DNA of 64,000 nt from Vulcanimicrobiota bacterium (lineage in GTDB: Bacteria > Vulcanimicrobiota > Vulcanimicrobiia > Eremiobacterales > Eremiobacteraceae), in NCBI GenBank assembly GCA_019235715.1, contig JAFAKE010000081.1, positions 1-64,000 of the forward strand, in the 5' to 3' direction. Shown here piece after piece: positions 53,068-61,736 of the stretch (its first letter is position 1; each line of letters begins with the position of its first letter). The translations under genes and the position numbers were made by a program. The notes under the pieces were generated by a model. That model did not search any database, was not told where the DNA came from, and saw only the letters and a program-made list of their open reading frames with translations.

Positions 53068-54750
53068 ATGTCAGCTCACGCGCTCGCTCGAATCGATCAG
53101 CTTGCCGTACGCTTGGCGATACTGCTCGGCATCCTCATGGTGCTCGGCGCGCTCGCTGCGTGCAGCTCGCCGCGCGGCAAGATCAACGCGAGCGCGCCGA
53201 GCGGATCTGCCAAGCGCGCCGGCGCAAATCCATGGACGATGCACGGCGTACTGCGTTTCTCAGAACAAGAAGAGCCGAACACGCTGATCAAAATGTTCTC
53301 GAACCAGGAGTTCGCGGACGACGTCACCGCGCTGCTGTTCGAACCATTTTTCCGCTTCGACGACCGCGGCCAGCCGGTGCCGGCACTGGCGACGACGTTC
53401 CCGACGGCCGGCAACGGTCTGGTCAGCAAAGACGGCTTGCGCGTCACGTTCAAGCTGCGGCCGAACGCGCGCTGGTCCGACGGCGCGCCGGTGACCGCCG
53501 ATGACGTCGTCTTCACGTGGCACGCGATCATGAATCCGGCCAATCCGGTCACGCACACCGCCGGCTACGACAAGATCAAGACGATACTCGTGCAAGGCCC
53601 GCACCAAGTGACCGTCGTGCTGCGCGAGCCGTTCGCGCCGGCGGTCTACCTGTTCTCCGAAGGAGACTTCCCGCCGCTGCCCGCGCATCTGCTCGCCGGC
53701 CACACACCGCTCAACAACATCCCGTACGACAGCGCGCCGGTCGGCGACGGCCCGTTCGTGCTCGCGCGCTGGGATCGCGGTTCTGAGTTGATCTTCGACG
53801 CGAACCCGCGCTATTGGCGCGGCCGGCCGCGCCTCGATCACGTGCGCATTCGCATCATTCCAAGCACGACCACCGCGTTGCAGCTGCTGCGCACGCACGA
53901 GATCGACGTGCTCGACGGCGTGCCCAAAGCGCAAGTGCGCGAGCTGGACGGCATCGACGGCATTCGCATCCACGCGCATCTCATCGCCGCATACCGCCAT
54001 CTGGATTTCAACGTGAGAAACCCGATCCTCGCCGATGTCGCGGTGCGGCGCGCTATCGCGCGCGGCATCGACTACCGGCGCATCATGGATACGGTGTATG
54101 CCGGCTACGGCGAGCGCGCCGCGAGCGATATTCCGCCCTTTTCCTGGGCCGCGAACGATCTCAAACCGATTCCGTACGATCCGGCGACGGCGCGGCGCAT
54201 CCTCGACGACGCCGGCTGGCTCGCCGGCGCCGACGGGGTGCGCGCCAAGCACGGTACGCGGCTTGCGTTGACGCTGTCGAGCGCTGCCGGCAATCGCGCC
54301 GCAGAGTCTGCCGAAGCCCTCATCCAGCAGCAACTCAAAGCCGTCGGCATCGACCTGGCCATCAAGAACTACGCCGGAGCGGTGCTCTTCGACGAGCACG
54401 GACCGCTCTTCAGCGGCACGTACGACATGGCGTGGATCGAGAACACGGAGGGCGTCGACCCGGACGATCTGGCCGCATGGGGTTGCGACTATATGCCGCG
54501 GCAAGGCATCAACACCGACTTCTTCTGCGACCGGCGCGTCGACGCGTACCTGCGCGACGCGCAACGCCGCTCCGACCAGGCGGTCCGCCGCCGGGACTAC
54601 GAACAAGCGTGGACGATCATGCTGGACGAAGTGCCGGCCGTCATCGTGTATTGGGATAAGAGCGTCGTGGCGGCGAACTCCGATCTGCGCAACTACGTCA
54701 TGTCGCCCGTCATCACCGATTTCTGGAACTGCTGGGAATGGGAGATCTGA
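53068..54750 (+). CDS. Peptide-type ABC transporter substrate-binding lipoprotein (SBP_bac_5)
   Basis: 560 residues with a lipoprotein signal (VRLAILLGILMVLGALAAC). Family 5 motifs: EPNTLIKMFSNQEFADDVTALLFEPFFRFDDRGQPVPALA, FKLRPNARWSDGAPVTADDVVFTWHAIM, SAPVGDGPFVLARWDRGSELIFDANPRYW, and VRRAIARGIDYRRIMDTVYAG. The ORF track begins in the DgcN gene in another frame; the ATG here starts the lipoprotein signal. Its end overlaps the C39 peptidase gene by 13 bases. No permease gene is adjacent. A peptide ligand fits the D-glutamate neighbours. Confidence 0.9.
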   Translation: MSAHALARIDQLAVRLAILLGILMVLGALAACSSPRGKINASAPSGSAKRAGANPWTMHGVLRFSEQEEPNTLIKMFSNQEFADDVTALLFEPFFRFDDRGQPVPALATTFPTAGNGLVSKDGLRVTFKLRPNARWSDGAPVTADDVVFTWHAIMNPANPVTHTAGYDKIKTILVQGPHQVTVVLREPFAPAVYLFSEGDFPPLPAHLLAGHTPLNNIPYDSAPVGDGPFVLARWDRGSELIFDANPRYWRGRPRLDHVRIRIIPSTTTALQLLRTHEIDVLDGVPKAQVRELDGIDGIRIHAHLIAAYRHLDFNVRNPILADVAVRRAIARGIDYRRIMDTVYAGYGERAASDIPPFSWAANDLKPIPYDPATARRILDDAGWLAGADGVRAKHGTRLALTLSSAAGNRAAESAEALIQQQLKAVGIDLAIKNYAGAVLFDEHGPLFSGTYDMAWIENTEGVDPDDLAAWGCDYMPRQGINTDFFCDRRVDAYLRDAQRRSDQAVRRRDYEQAWTIMLDEVPAVIVYWDKSVVAANSDLRNYVMSPVITDFWNCWEWEI

Positions 54751-55811
54751 TCCGTGCCGCGCTTGTGCTCGCCGCGTCGACGTTGGCCGGCACGACGATC
54801 GTGAACGGCGCGTCCGGCTTCGACGCCAACGACCGCGTCTGGTTCTTCGACGCGCAATCGCCCGGGGGCGCAGTCCAGTCCGGCGCAGACGTCGCCGGTG
54901 GATTCAAGACCGCGGTCGTCTCGTACAACGTGCGCACGCCCGGCGGTTCGAGCGTCGACGTGCGTCTGCGCGCGCGCGTCGGTGCGCGCTGGACGCGCTG
55001 GTACGACATGGGCAGCTGGAGCGCCGACCTGCGCGGCGGACGCCGTCATTCGGTCGCCGGACAACGCGACGCCGACGGCGACGTCGACACCGACACGCTC
55101 GAGCTCAATGCGCCGGCGAGCGCGTTCGAAGTCGGCGTGCAGCCGCGTGCCGGCGCCGGCGGCGACGCACCCGTGCTGCAGATGCTTGCAGTGGCGACCT
55201 CACTCGCACCGGAGCTCCACGCAGATGCCGATGCGCCCGGCGGCGCGATCGCCGAATTAGCGGTACCGGAGCGCTCGCAGCGCATTCCGAGTTCGCCCGA
55301 CGCGAAAGGCGGCGGCGGCGACTCGTGGTGCAGCCCGGCTAGCGTCTCGATGGTGATGGCGTACTGGGCGCAGACGACCGGTCACCCGCAATGGGATATC
55401 GATGTCGCCAGCATCGCCGACGGCGTGTACGATCCGGTCTACGACGGCTGCGGCAACTGGCCGTTCAACGTCGCGTTCGCATCCGAGCACGGTCTCGCCG
55501 GATTCGTGCGCCAGTTCCCGTCGCTTGCCGCCATCGAACTTCTGGTCGCACGCGGCGTGCCGGTGATCGCCAGCATCGCAGTTAAGCCGGGTGAGCTCGA
55601 CGGCGCGCCGTACAAGAAAACCGCCGGCCACCTGCTGGTCGTCCGTGGCTTCACAGCGGCCGGCGACGTCATCGTCAACGACCCCTACGGCGAGCCGGGA
55701 ACCGTGCGCCGGGTGTACGCCCGGCCACAATTCGCGCACGTCTGGCAGGCCGGCTCCAACGGCACCGTGTACATCATCGCGCCACCCGACATGATCAAGT
55801 CTTTGCGCTAG
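54738..55811 (+). CDS. Secreted C39-family cysteine peptidase (C39_2 type)
   Basis: 357 residues. A hydrophobic N-terminal segment (LIRAALVLAASTLAGTTIV) is followed by a beta-rich N-domain and a papain-like C39 domain. Catalytic residues: Cys198 in GGGGDSWCSPASVSMVMAYW, His in KKTAGHLLVVRGF, and the third residue in DVIVNDPYG. The C39 fold cleaves peptides; the exact target is unknown. It is coupled to the peptide-binding protein gene by a 13-base overlap, suggesting that cleaved peptides are captured by that protein. Confidence 0.87.
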   Translation: MGDLIRAALVLAASTLAGTTIVNGASGFDANDRVWFFDAQSPGGAVQSGADVAGGFKTAVVSYNVRTPGGSSVDVRLRARVGARWTRWYDMGSWSADLRGGRRHSVAGQRDADGDVDTDTLELNAPASAFEVGVQPRAGAGGDAPVLQMLAVATSLAPELHADADAPGGAIAELAVPERSQRIPSSPDAKGGGGDSWCSPASVSMVMAYWAQTTGHPQWDIDVASIADGVYDPVYDGCGNWPFNVAFASEHGLAGFVRQFPSLAAIELLVARGVPVIASIAVKPGELDGAPYKKTAGHLLVVRGFTAAGDVIVNDPYGEPGTVRRVYARPQFAHVWQAGSNGTVYIIAPPDMIKSLR

Positions 55812-55819
55812 GAGCGGCG

Positions 55820-56686
55820 ATGCGGATCCGAGCGGTCGTGTTCGCGGGCGCGCTTGCCGCGCTGTGCGCCGTCACGTCCGCGTCCCAAGCGTCCGCGCGT
55901 CAAGCGAACAACAGCCTCAACGACGCTGCCGAGATCTTCGACCGCGCGCTCGCATTCGTGCGCGCCCAGAATTATCCGCCTTACCTTACTTCGGTCATCA
56001 CGGTCAGCACGCAGATCAAAGGCGGCCGCTGGCTGGTCGAGCAGTTCTCGTCGGTCTGCCGCACGCGCGACGACCGCGTCAGCACCGCATCGACGCCGCT
56101 CTCGACGACGAACCATGCGAACAATCCGTACGGTTTCACGCTGAAAGTCAAAGGGCTTGCGGTACCCGACACGTCCAATATCGATGAGCCGCTGGGGCTG
56201 CCGGAGATCTCGCCGATCTACGACTTCGGGCTCGCGAAACTGCCGCCGGCGACGTCCTCATCACCGGCCTATGACGTTTCTCTGCTTGAAAAGACCGTGT
56301 TGCACGGCAGAGACGTCTACGTGCTCAATCTCACGCCGCTGCTCGACGCCAAGGTGTATCGCTTGCGCGAGATGTGGGTCGATGCTGCGACGTTCGCGGT
56401 CGTGCGCCTGATCAGCGAAGGCGCGTTCCGCTCGGGCCCAGGCACGACCGTTGCCTGGACGATAAACTACACGATCAATCACGGCCACTGGCTGATCTCG
56501 GATGAAGCGACGGCCGCTTCGCTGCTCCTGGGCGGCTATGCGCCGCCGGTCAACAGCTACGTCGCGCTGCCGGGCGCGACGCGCTACGACGGAATCACGT
56601 ACAGTTTTTCAAACTTCGAATCTCCGAAGACGGTCTCGGATCTCGTCTTTCTCGAGAGCCGCTCGAGCCAAGCCGTTCAGGAGTGA
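55820..56686 (+). CDS. Secreted protein of unknown function (paralogue of 18393-19091)
   Basis: 288 residues with a signal peptide (VVFAGALAALCAVTSASQASA). The mature part has NYPPYLTSVITVSTQIKGGRWLVEQFSSVCRTRDDRVST, then LHGRDVYVLNLTPLLDAKVYRLREMWVDAATFAVVRLISEG. This beta pattern (strand pair, display-Y-V-L, then R-L-R-E-M-W-V-D) recalls lipoprotein-sorting folds and the secreted protein next to alaS. It ends the plus-strand gene run and overlaps tail-to-tail by 10 bases with the next gene. Confidence 0.65.
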   Translation: MRIRAVVFAGALAALCAVTSASQASARQANNSLNDAAEIFDRALAFVRAQNYPPYLTSVITVSTQIKGGRWLVEQFSSVCRTRDDRVSTASTPLSTTNHANNPYGFTLKVKGLAVPDTSNIDEPLGLPEISPIYDFGLAKLPPATSSSPAYDVSLLEKTVLHGRDVYVLNLTPLLDAKVYRLREMWVDAATFAVVRLISEGAFRSGPGTTVAWTINYTINHGHWLISDEATAASLLLGGYAPPVNSYVALPGATRYDGITYSFSNFESPKTVSDLVFLESRSSQAVQE

Positions 56687-58095
56687 GCCGCGTGCGGCAG
56701 GCAGCTCGGCGGATCGCCTTGCGCGCGCGCGTACGCGAGGTCCGGCACCGGTTTGACGCGCTTGTAGAGCGTGACGCCGTCTTGTGACGCGACCGGTACC
56801 ATGAATCCCGGACATACCGCGGCCGCGAGGCGCGGCACGATCGACGCGCTCCAGGTGACGCCGCGATAGTGCGGGTCGTAGACGAAATAATCGGGAGTCA
56901 CATACATGCCGATCCGCGCGTTTGGGTCGAGCGACATGTGCGTATACGCTTCGTCGAACGACGCGACGAAAGCATCGCGCGGCACCTGCGCGATGATGCG
57001 GTCGAGCGCGGCATCGCGCGGCGTGCGCAAACGGTAGTAATGCGCCCAGTGGGTCGGACTGGCGACGATGAGGTCCGCGATGCACAGACCCAGGCAAATC
57101 GCGACGAGCGTGCGCGCGCGCCGCGCGTCGCCGGCCGCGACGCGCGCGACGCCGAGCGCAAATGCGACCAGCACGTACGGTATCCACACGGCCGCGTAAT
57201 GGTCACCCATCGTGTACGTGACCGGCCAGCGCGATGATAGCACCTCGATAAGGCCCGGCACGGCCAACCACAGCCAGCGCGACGCGAACGGCAAGAACAA
57301 CAGCGGTACGAACACTTCGAGCAGAAACGTGACGCGCTGGCTGAGGATGGCGATGCCATGCGGCAAGTCGGCATTGTGCGCGAGGTAGAAGTCAGCGACG
57401 AAATAGCGGCCGCCCGAGTGCGGTTGGATATAGTCGAAGTACAGCGCCAATACCGCGAGCGATGCGACCGCGACCGATGCGCCGAACCATGCGCCGGCGC
57501 GATCTTTGCGGCGCATCGAGACGATTAAGTACGCACCGCCGAGCAGCGCGAGGATGACGGCCTCGTCCTCCTTGGTGCACAGCGCCAGTGCTGCCAAGAG
57601 CGCCGCCCATCCAAAGCGGCGCTCGTCGATCGCCCACACCAGCCATGCGATCGTCGCCGGCACGAACGCGTTTTCGTGAAACTCCGAGAGCGCCATCGAG
57701 AACAGCGGCGGGTAGAACAGGACGACGAGGGCGACGAGAACGGCCAGCGGCTGCGCGATGCGCTTGCGCGCCAGGAGATAGATCGCCGGCGCGGTGAGCG
57801 CGCACGCGCAGATCTGCAGGATCTCCAAGGTCATCGGTGAGCGCAGCAACTGGAGCAGCGGCGCGATCAAGAAATAGATCGGCGAAAAGTGCACGAGGAA
57901 ATGGCTGCCGTGCTCGACTTGGTTGGCGGCTCCGTGGAACGCGTCGAGAATGGTCTGCGTGTACAGTCCCAGGTCCGCGCCGTAGCCGTAGGTCACATAG
58001 CGATCGAATGCGAGCGCGCCTTGCGCGCACACGACAAGGGCCGCAGCGATCCACACCGCAGCCGCCGGCCGGCGCATGACGGAGCTTGCGAGCAC
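56677..58095 (-). CDS. DUF2079 polytopic membrane protein
   Basis: 472 residues with about ten helices. It shows the DUF2079 hallmarks YGYGADLGLYTQTILDAFHGAANQVEHGSHFLVHFSPIYFLIAPLL, SEFHENAFVPATIAWLVWAIDERRFGWAALLAALALCTKEDEAV and SSRWPVTYTMGDHYAAVWIPYV. Members look like GT-C glycosyltransferases but lack a proven substrate. The GTG start abuts the DehI-like stop; an ATG six codons later is possible. Its 3' end overlaps the convergent secreted-protein gene by 10 bases. Confidence 0.83.
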   Translation of the reverse strand: MLASSVMRRPAAAVWIAAALVVCAQGALAFDRYVTYGYGADLGLYTQTILDAFHGAANQVEHGSHFLVHFSPIYFLIAPLLQLLRSPMTLEILQICACALTAPAIYLLARKRIAQPLAVLVALVVLFYPPLFSMALSEFHENAFVPATIAWLVWAIDERRFGWAALLAALALCTKEDEAVILALLGGAYLIVSMRRKDRAGAWFGASVAVASLAVLALYFDYIQPHSGGRYFVADFYLAHNADLPHGIAILSQRVTFLLEVFVPLLFLPFASRWLWLAVPGLIEVLSSRWPVTYTMGDHYAAVWIPYVLVAFALGVARVAAGDARRARTLVAICLGLCIADLIVASPTHWAHYYRLRTPRDAALDRIIAQVPRDAFVASFDEAYTHMSLDPNARIGMYVTPDYFVYDPHYRGVTWSASIVPRLAAAVCPGFMVPVASQDGVTLYKRVKPVPDLAYARAQGDPPSCLPHAAHS

Positions 58096-58962
58096 TTACG
58101 AGCGGTCTGCGTGCAGAGCGCGCTGCGCCAGCGCGGTGCCGAGAACGATGCTCGGCAGCATGCGGCAGAACGTCTCGTTCGCACGCGCGATGCGCGCACG
58201 TTCGTCCGCGCTGACTTCGACGCGCATGAGCGCGTCGTCGCGTAGGTTGAGCGTATACGGCAGGCGCCGCGCCGCCTCCGTCGCGGCATCGTCGAGCTCG
58301 CGGCACGCCGTTTCGAAGCGCGCCGCCTGCATCGCGGCTTTCATGTCCGACCACCACACCTCGAGCCAGTCGGGGAACGCGCCCATCACACGGTACTCGC
58401 CGCTCACGAATTGCGCGCCGCTCTGCGCTTTGATCTCCTCATAGACCGTGCGCACGCGCAACGGCGCGTCGCGCTCCTCGATGATCGCGACGCTCAAACC
58501 ACGATAGTCGCGCGCGAGGCGCTCTTCGTCGCCGCTGAATTGATGCGCGCCGACGCCGCCGCCGCCGATGCGCGCACCGCTCATCGCCAGGCGCACCGCG
58601 TGCGCGATCACGAGCAGCTTAGGGTCGACGTCGACCAGCATCTCGGCCGTCTCACGCACGCGCACGATGTCGCCTTCGCCGACGTTACGCGCGCGCAGCG
58701 CGGCGACGTGATCGTTGAGCGGCCACGTCGCCGTCTCGCGTTGCGCCTGCTCGCCGAGCGCGCGCGCCTGCTCGACAAAAGGTTTGGCCAATACGTTTGG
58801 CCGCAGCCGGCGCCAGGTGTAATCGAGGAAACGCGGCACGACGGCGTAGGCTTGGAAGAGGCTAGAGACGACGGGCACGCGCAGGCTGGCTTTGATGTCG
58901 CGGTACGCCTCGCGCACGCGCTCGTCGACCGCGTCAGGCTCGCGCACGAGCACGATGCTCAC
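58096..58962 (-). CDS. DehI-like two-repeat protein (halocarboxylic-acid dehalogenase family)
   Basis: 288 residues made of two similar halves: VREAYRDIKASLRVPVVSSLFQAYAVVPRFLDYTWRRLRPN, then RVRTVYEEIKAQSGAQFVSGEYRVMGAFPDWLEVWWSDMKAAM. This internal duplication and its helix pattern match the DehI group, first known as D,L-2-haloacid dehalogenases. The catalytic Asp and Asn of DehI could not be aligned with confidence, so enzymatic activity is uncertain. It overlaps the aspS stop by four bases. Confidence 0.6.
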   Translation of the reverse strand: MSIVLVREPDAVDERVREAYRDIKASLRVPVVSSLFQAYAVVPRFLDYTWRRLRPNVLAKPFVEQARALGEQAQRETATWPLNDHVAALRARNVGEGDIVRVRETAEMLVDVDPKLLVIAHAVRLAMSGARIGGGGVGAHQFSGDEERLARDYRGLSVAIIEERDAPLRVRTVYEEIKAQSGAQFVSGEYRVMGAFPDWLEVWWSDMKAAMQAARFETACRELDDAATEAARRLPYTLNLRDDALMRVEVSADERARIARANETFCRMLPSIVLGTALAQRALHADRS

Positions 58963-60788
58963 GATTGGCTCCTCGATTGGTTCGGCTGGCTCGGCTGGGC
59001 CGGTTGATCGACGCGCAGGCGCAGTTCGCGCAGCGACTGCGGTTCGACCGCCGACGGCGCGTCGATCATGAGGTCCTGGAACCGCTGGTTCTTCGGAAAT
59101 GCGATGACTTCGCGGATCGACTCGGCGCCGACCATAATGGCGATGATGCGATCGATGCCCAACGCCATGCCGCCGTGCGGCGGCGCGCCGTACGCAAACG
59201 CTTCAAGCAGGAAGCCGAAGCGCTGCTGCACTTGCTCGTCGCTATAGCCGAGCAGCTCGAACACCTTGCGCTGCACGTTCGGATCGTGGATGCGGATCGA
59301 ACCGCTGCCAAGCTCCGAGCCGTTGAGCACGACATCGTAGTGCTGCGCGCGCAGCGCGAGCGGATCGCCGGTGAGCAGGTCTTGGCCCGGCGCAGGCGCG
59401 GTGAATGGGTGATGCATCGGCCCAAGAGCACCGCTTTCCGGATCGCGCTCGAACAGCGGAAAATCGAGCACCCAGCAAAACTCGAAGCGCGCCGGGTCGC
59501 GCAAGCCGCGCTCGCTCCCAAGGTGCAGGCGCAGCTTGCCGGCGATCGCTTGTGCGGCGGCGCGTTCGTCGGCTGCGAAAAACACCGCGTCGCCTTCCCC
59601 TGCACCGCCGATGGCGCGGACCTGCGTCAATGCCGCTTCGGTAAGCGCGGCTTTGGGCAGCGAGCTCTTCACGCCGTCGGATGCGAACGCGATCCATGCC
59701 AAGCCCTTCGCGCCCCATTCCGCCGCCGCCGTTTGCACGAGCGTATCGAATTCGCGCCGTGACCGGCCGGCGCCGGATGCATCGACGAGGCCGACGATCG
59801 CGTGTCCCTTTGCGAGCTCGTTCGCGAAGATCTTGAATTCGGTGCCGGCGAACGCCGGCGAAAAGTCCGACAGCTTCATCGCGAAGCGCAGGTCAGGTTT
59901 GTCGGAGCCATAATCGGCCAGCGCTTCGTCGTAGCGCAGGCGCACGAACGGCGTCTTCACGTGGGTGCCGAGCGCGCGCTCGAACATGTGCGCAAGCGTG
60001 CCTTCGATCACGGCGATGACGTCGTCTTGCGTCGGAAACGTCATCTCGATGTCGATCTGCGAGAACTCCGGCTGCCGATCGGCGCGCGAGTCCTCATCGC
60101 GGAAGCAGCGTGCCATTTGGAAATAGCGGTGGAAGCCGGCGACCATGAGCAGCTGTTTGAACAGCTGCGGCGACTGCGGCAGCGCGTAGAACTCGCCCGC
60201 GTGCAAGCGGCTGGGCACGAGGAAATCGCGCGCACCTTCGGGCGTGCTCTTGATGAGCATCGGCGTTTCGATCTCGAGAAAGCCTTGCGCGTCCAGATAG
60301 TCGCGCGCCGCTTTGAGCGCGCGATGGCGCAGTTCGATGTTGCGCTGCATCGGTGCGCGGCGCAGGTCGATGTAGCGGTACTTCATGCGCAGCGCCTCGT
60401 CGACGTCAGCGTCCCCGTGCAGCGGGAACGGCGGCGTCTTCGATTTGTTGAGCACCGTCAGCGCGTCGGCGGCGACTTCGATCGCGCCCGTCGACAGATT
60501 CGCGTTCTCGGTACCGGCGGGCCGCGGCCGTACGGTGCCGGCTGCCATGATGACGTCTTCGGAACGCAGGTGGGCGGCGCTCTCGTACGCTTCGCGCGCG
60601 CTCGTCCGCGGGTCGAACACCGCTTGCGTGACGCCGTAACGGTCGCGCACGTCGATGAAGATCAAGCCGCCGTGATCGCGCGTCGCATTGACCCAGCCGC
60701 GCACGGCGACGCGCTGGCCGGCGTCCTGCGCGCCGAGCTCACCGCAGGTGACGAATCGTTGTGTGCCTGTGTTGTCGACCGATGTCAA
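58959..60788 (-). CDS. aspS: Aspartyl-tRNA synthetase
   Basis: Class IIb synthetase, 609 residues of the bacterial type with the inserted GAD domain. OB-fold anticodon domain: VRGWVNATRDHGGLIFIDVRDRYGVTQAVF. Motif 2: QMARCFRDEDSRADRQPEFSQIDIEMTF; motif 3 region: AYGAPPHGGMALGIDRIIAIM. Whether it also charges tRNA-Asn (needing GatCAB) cannot be told from this window. It overlaps the upstream glycosyltransferase stop and the downstream DehI-like start by four bases each. Confidence 0.97.
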   Translation of the reverse strand: MTSVDNTGTQRFVTCGELGAQDAGQRVAVRGWVNATRDHGGLIFIDVRDRYGVTQAVFDPRTSAREAYESAAHLRSEDVIMAAGTVRPRPAGTENANLSTGAIEVAADALTVLNKSKTPPFPLHGDADVDEALRMKYRYIDLRRAPMQRNIELRHRALKAARDYLDAQGFLEIETPMLIKSTPEGARDFLVPSRLHAGEFYALPQSPQLFKQLLMVAGFHRYFQMARCFRDEDSRADRQPEFSQIDIEMTFPTQDDVIAVIEGTLAHMFERALGTHVKTPFVRLRYDEALADYGSDKPDLRFAMKLSDFSPAFAGTEFKIFANELAKGHAIVGLVDASGAGRSRREFDTLVQTAAAEWGAKGLAWIAFASDGVKSSLPKAALTEAALTQVRAIGGAGEGDAVFFAADERAAAQAIAGKLRLHLGSERGLRDPARFEFCWVLDFPLFERDPESGALGPMHHPFTAPAPGQDLLTGDPLALRAQHYDVVLNGSELGSGSIRIHDPNVQRKVFELLGYSDEQVQQRFGFLLEAFAYGAPPHGGMALGIDRIIAIMVGAESIREVIAFPKNQRFQDLMIDAPSAVEPQSLRELRLRVDQPAQPSQPNQSRSQS

Positions 60789-61726
60789 TGCGTTGCCGCT
60801 CCGTCGGGCTCGCGCAATGCGCGCTTCACCCCGTTGAGATAGTGGTATTGATAGGCGATCTGGCGGGCGATGAACGGCCAGGTGTTCTTGCGCGGCGCCT
60901 GCTCGCCTGCGCCTGCACGCTCGATCGCGCGGCGCATCGGACCGGCCGCGTGCAGCAGCGAGTGCAGCGCCAGCGAGACCGGCGTCATGCCGAGGTTCGC
61001 CATCACCGCGATGTCGCGGTGCTTGCGATAAAAACGCACCGTCGATACGCCCGCCAGCTCCATCTTGCTCTTCTGCTCTTCATAACCGACCGGATGCCAA
61101 TGGTAGTTGACCGCGAGCGGATCGTAGCGCAACTCGACGCCCGCCTTTTGCAACCGGTACCCGAGCTCGAGGTCTTCGTGGCCGTAGCCCGTGAAATCCT
61201 CATCAAAGCCGCCGACCGCCGCCAAGTCGTCGCGGCGCACCGACGCATTGCCCGTCAGAAAATACAACCACGAGAGATGGCGCCTCGTCGCCGGGTGCAG
61301 TGGCCGGCGCAGGCCGGGGTCGTCGCGCTGCGCGCGATAGTCGGCAAGCGAACTGACCTGCAGTTCGCACCCGACGATCGCGGTGCGCGTAGTCGCGTTC
61401 GCGTGGCCGTTGACATGGCGTTCGAGCAAGTCTGGCGACGCGACGATGTCGGCATCGGTGAACATCACGAGGGGCGCCCGGGCAGCCGCGATACCGGCAT
61501 TGCGCGCCGCGGCGCGGCCGCTGTAGCTACCGGGCAAATGCCGGATCTGCGCCCCGCCGGCTGCGTTCAGCTCGTCGACGTACCCGGCGGTGCCGTCCGT
61601 GCTTTCGGAGTCGGCGAGGATGATCTCGTAATCGCTGGGCGACAGCGATTGCGCGCGCAGCGACGGCAGCACTTCGCGCAGCGTGCTCAGCCGGTTGAAC
61701 GTCGGCATGACGACGCAGATCTTCAC
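60785..61726 (-). CDS. Family 2 glycosyltransferase
   Basis: 313 residues. GT-A nucleotide-sugar site CVVMPTFNRLSTLREVLPSLRAQSL, then ILADSESTDGTAGYVDEL, the metal motif LVMFTDADIVASPDLLERHV, and the acceptor-side GYGHEDLELGYRLQKAGVELRYDPLAVNYHWH, as in Glyco_transf_7C-type C-termini. It is one of four alternating GT2/GT9 genes; the polymer is unknown but LPS-core or O-chain synthesis is likely. Confidence 0.9.
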   Translation of the reverse strand: MKICVVMPTFNRLSTLREVLPSLRAQSLSPSDYEIILADSESTDGTAGYVDELNAAGGAQIRHLPGSYSGRAAARNAGIAAARAPLVMFTDADIVASPDLLERHVNGHANATTRTAIVGCELQVSSLADYRAQRDDPGLRRPLHPATRRHLSWLYFLTGNASVRRDDLAAVGGFDEDFTGYGHEDLELGYRLQKAGVELRYDPLAVNYHWHPVGYEEQKSKMELAGVSTVRFYRKHRDIAVMANLGMTPVSLALHSLLHAAGPMRRAIERAGAGEQAPRKNTWPFIARQIAYQYHYLNGVKRALREPDGAATH

Positions 61727-61736
61727 GCGCGGCGCC

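Noticed and set aside
53260-54606. 448-codon minus-strand open frame
   Set aside because: Antisense to the peptide-binding lipoprotein gene.
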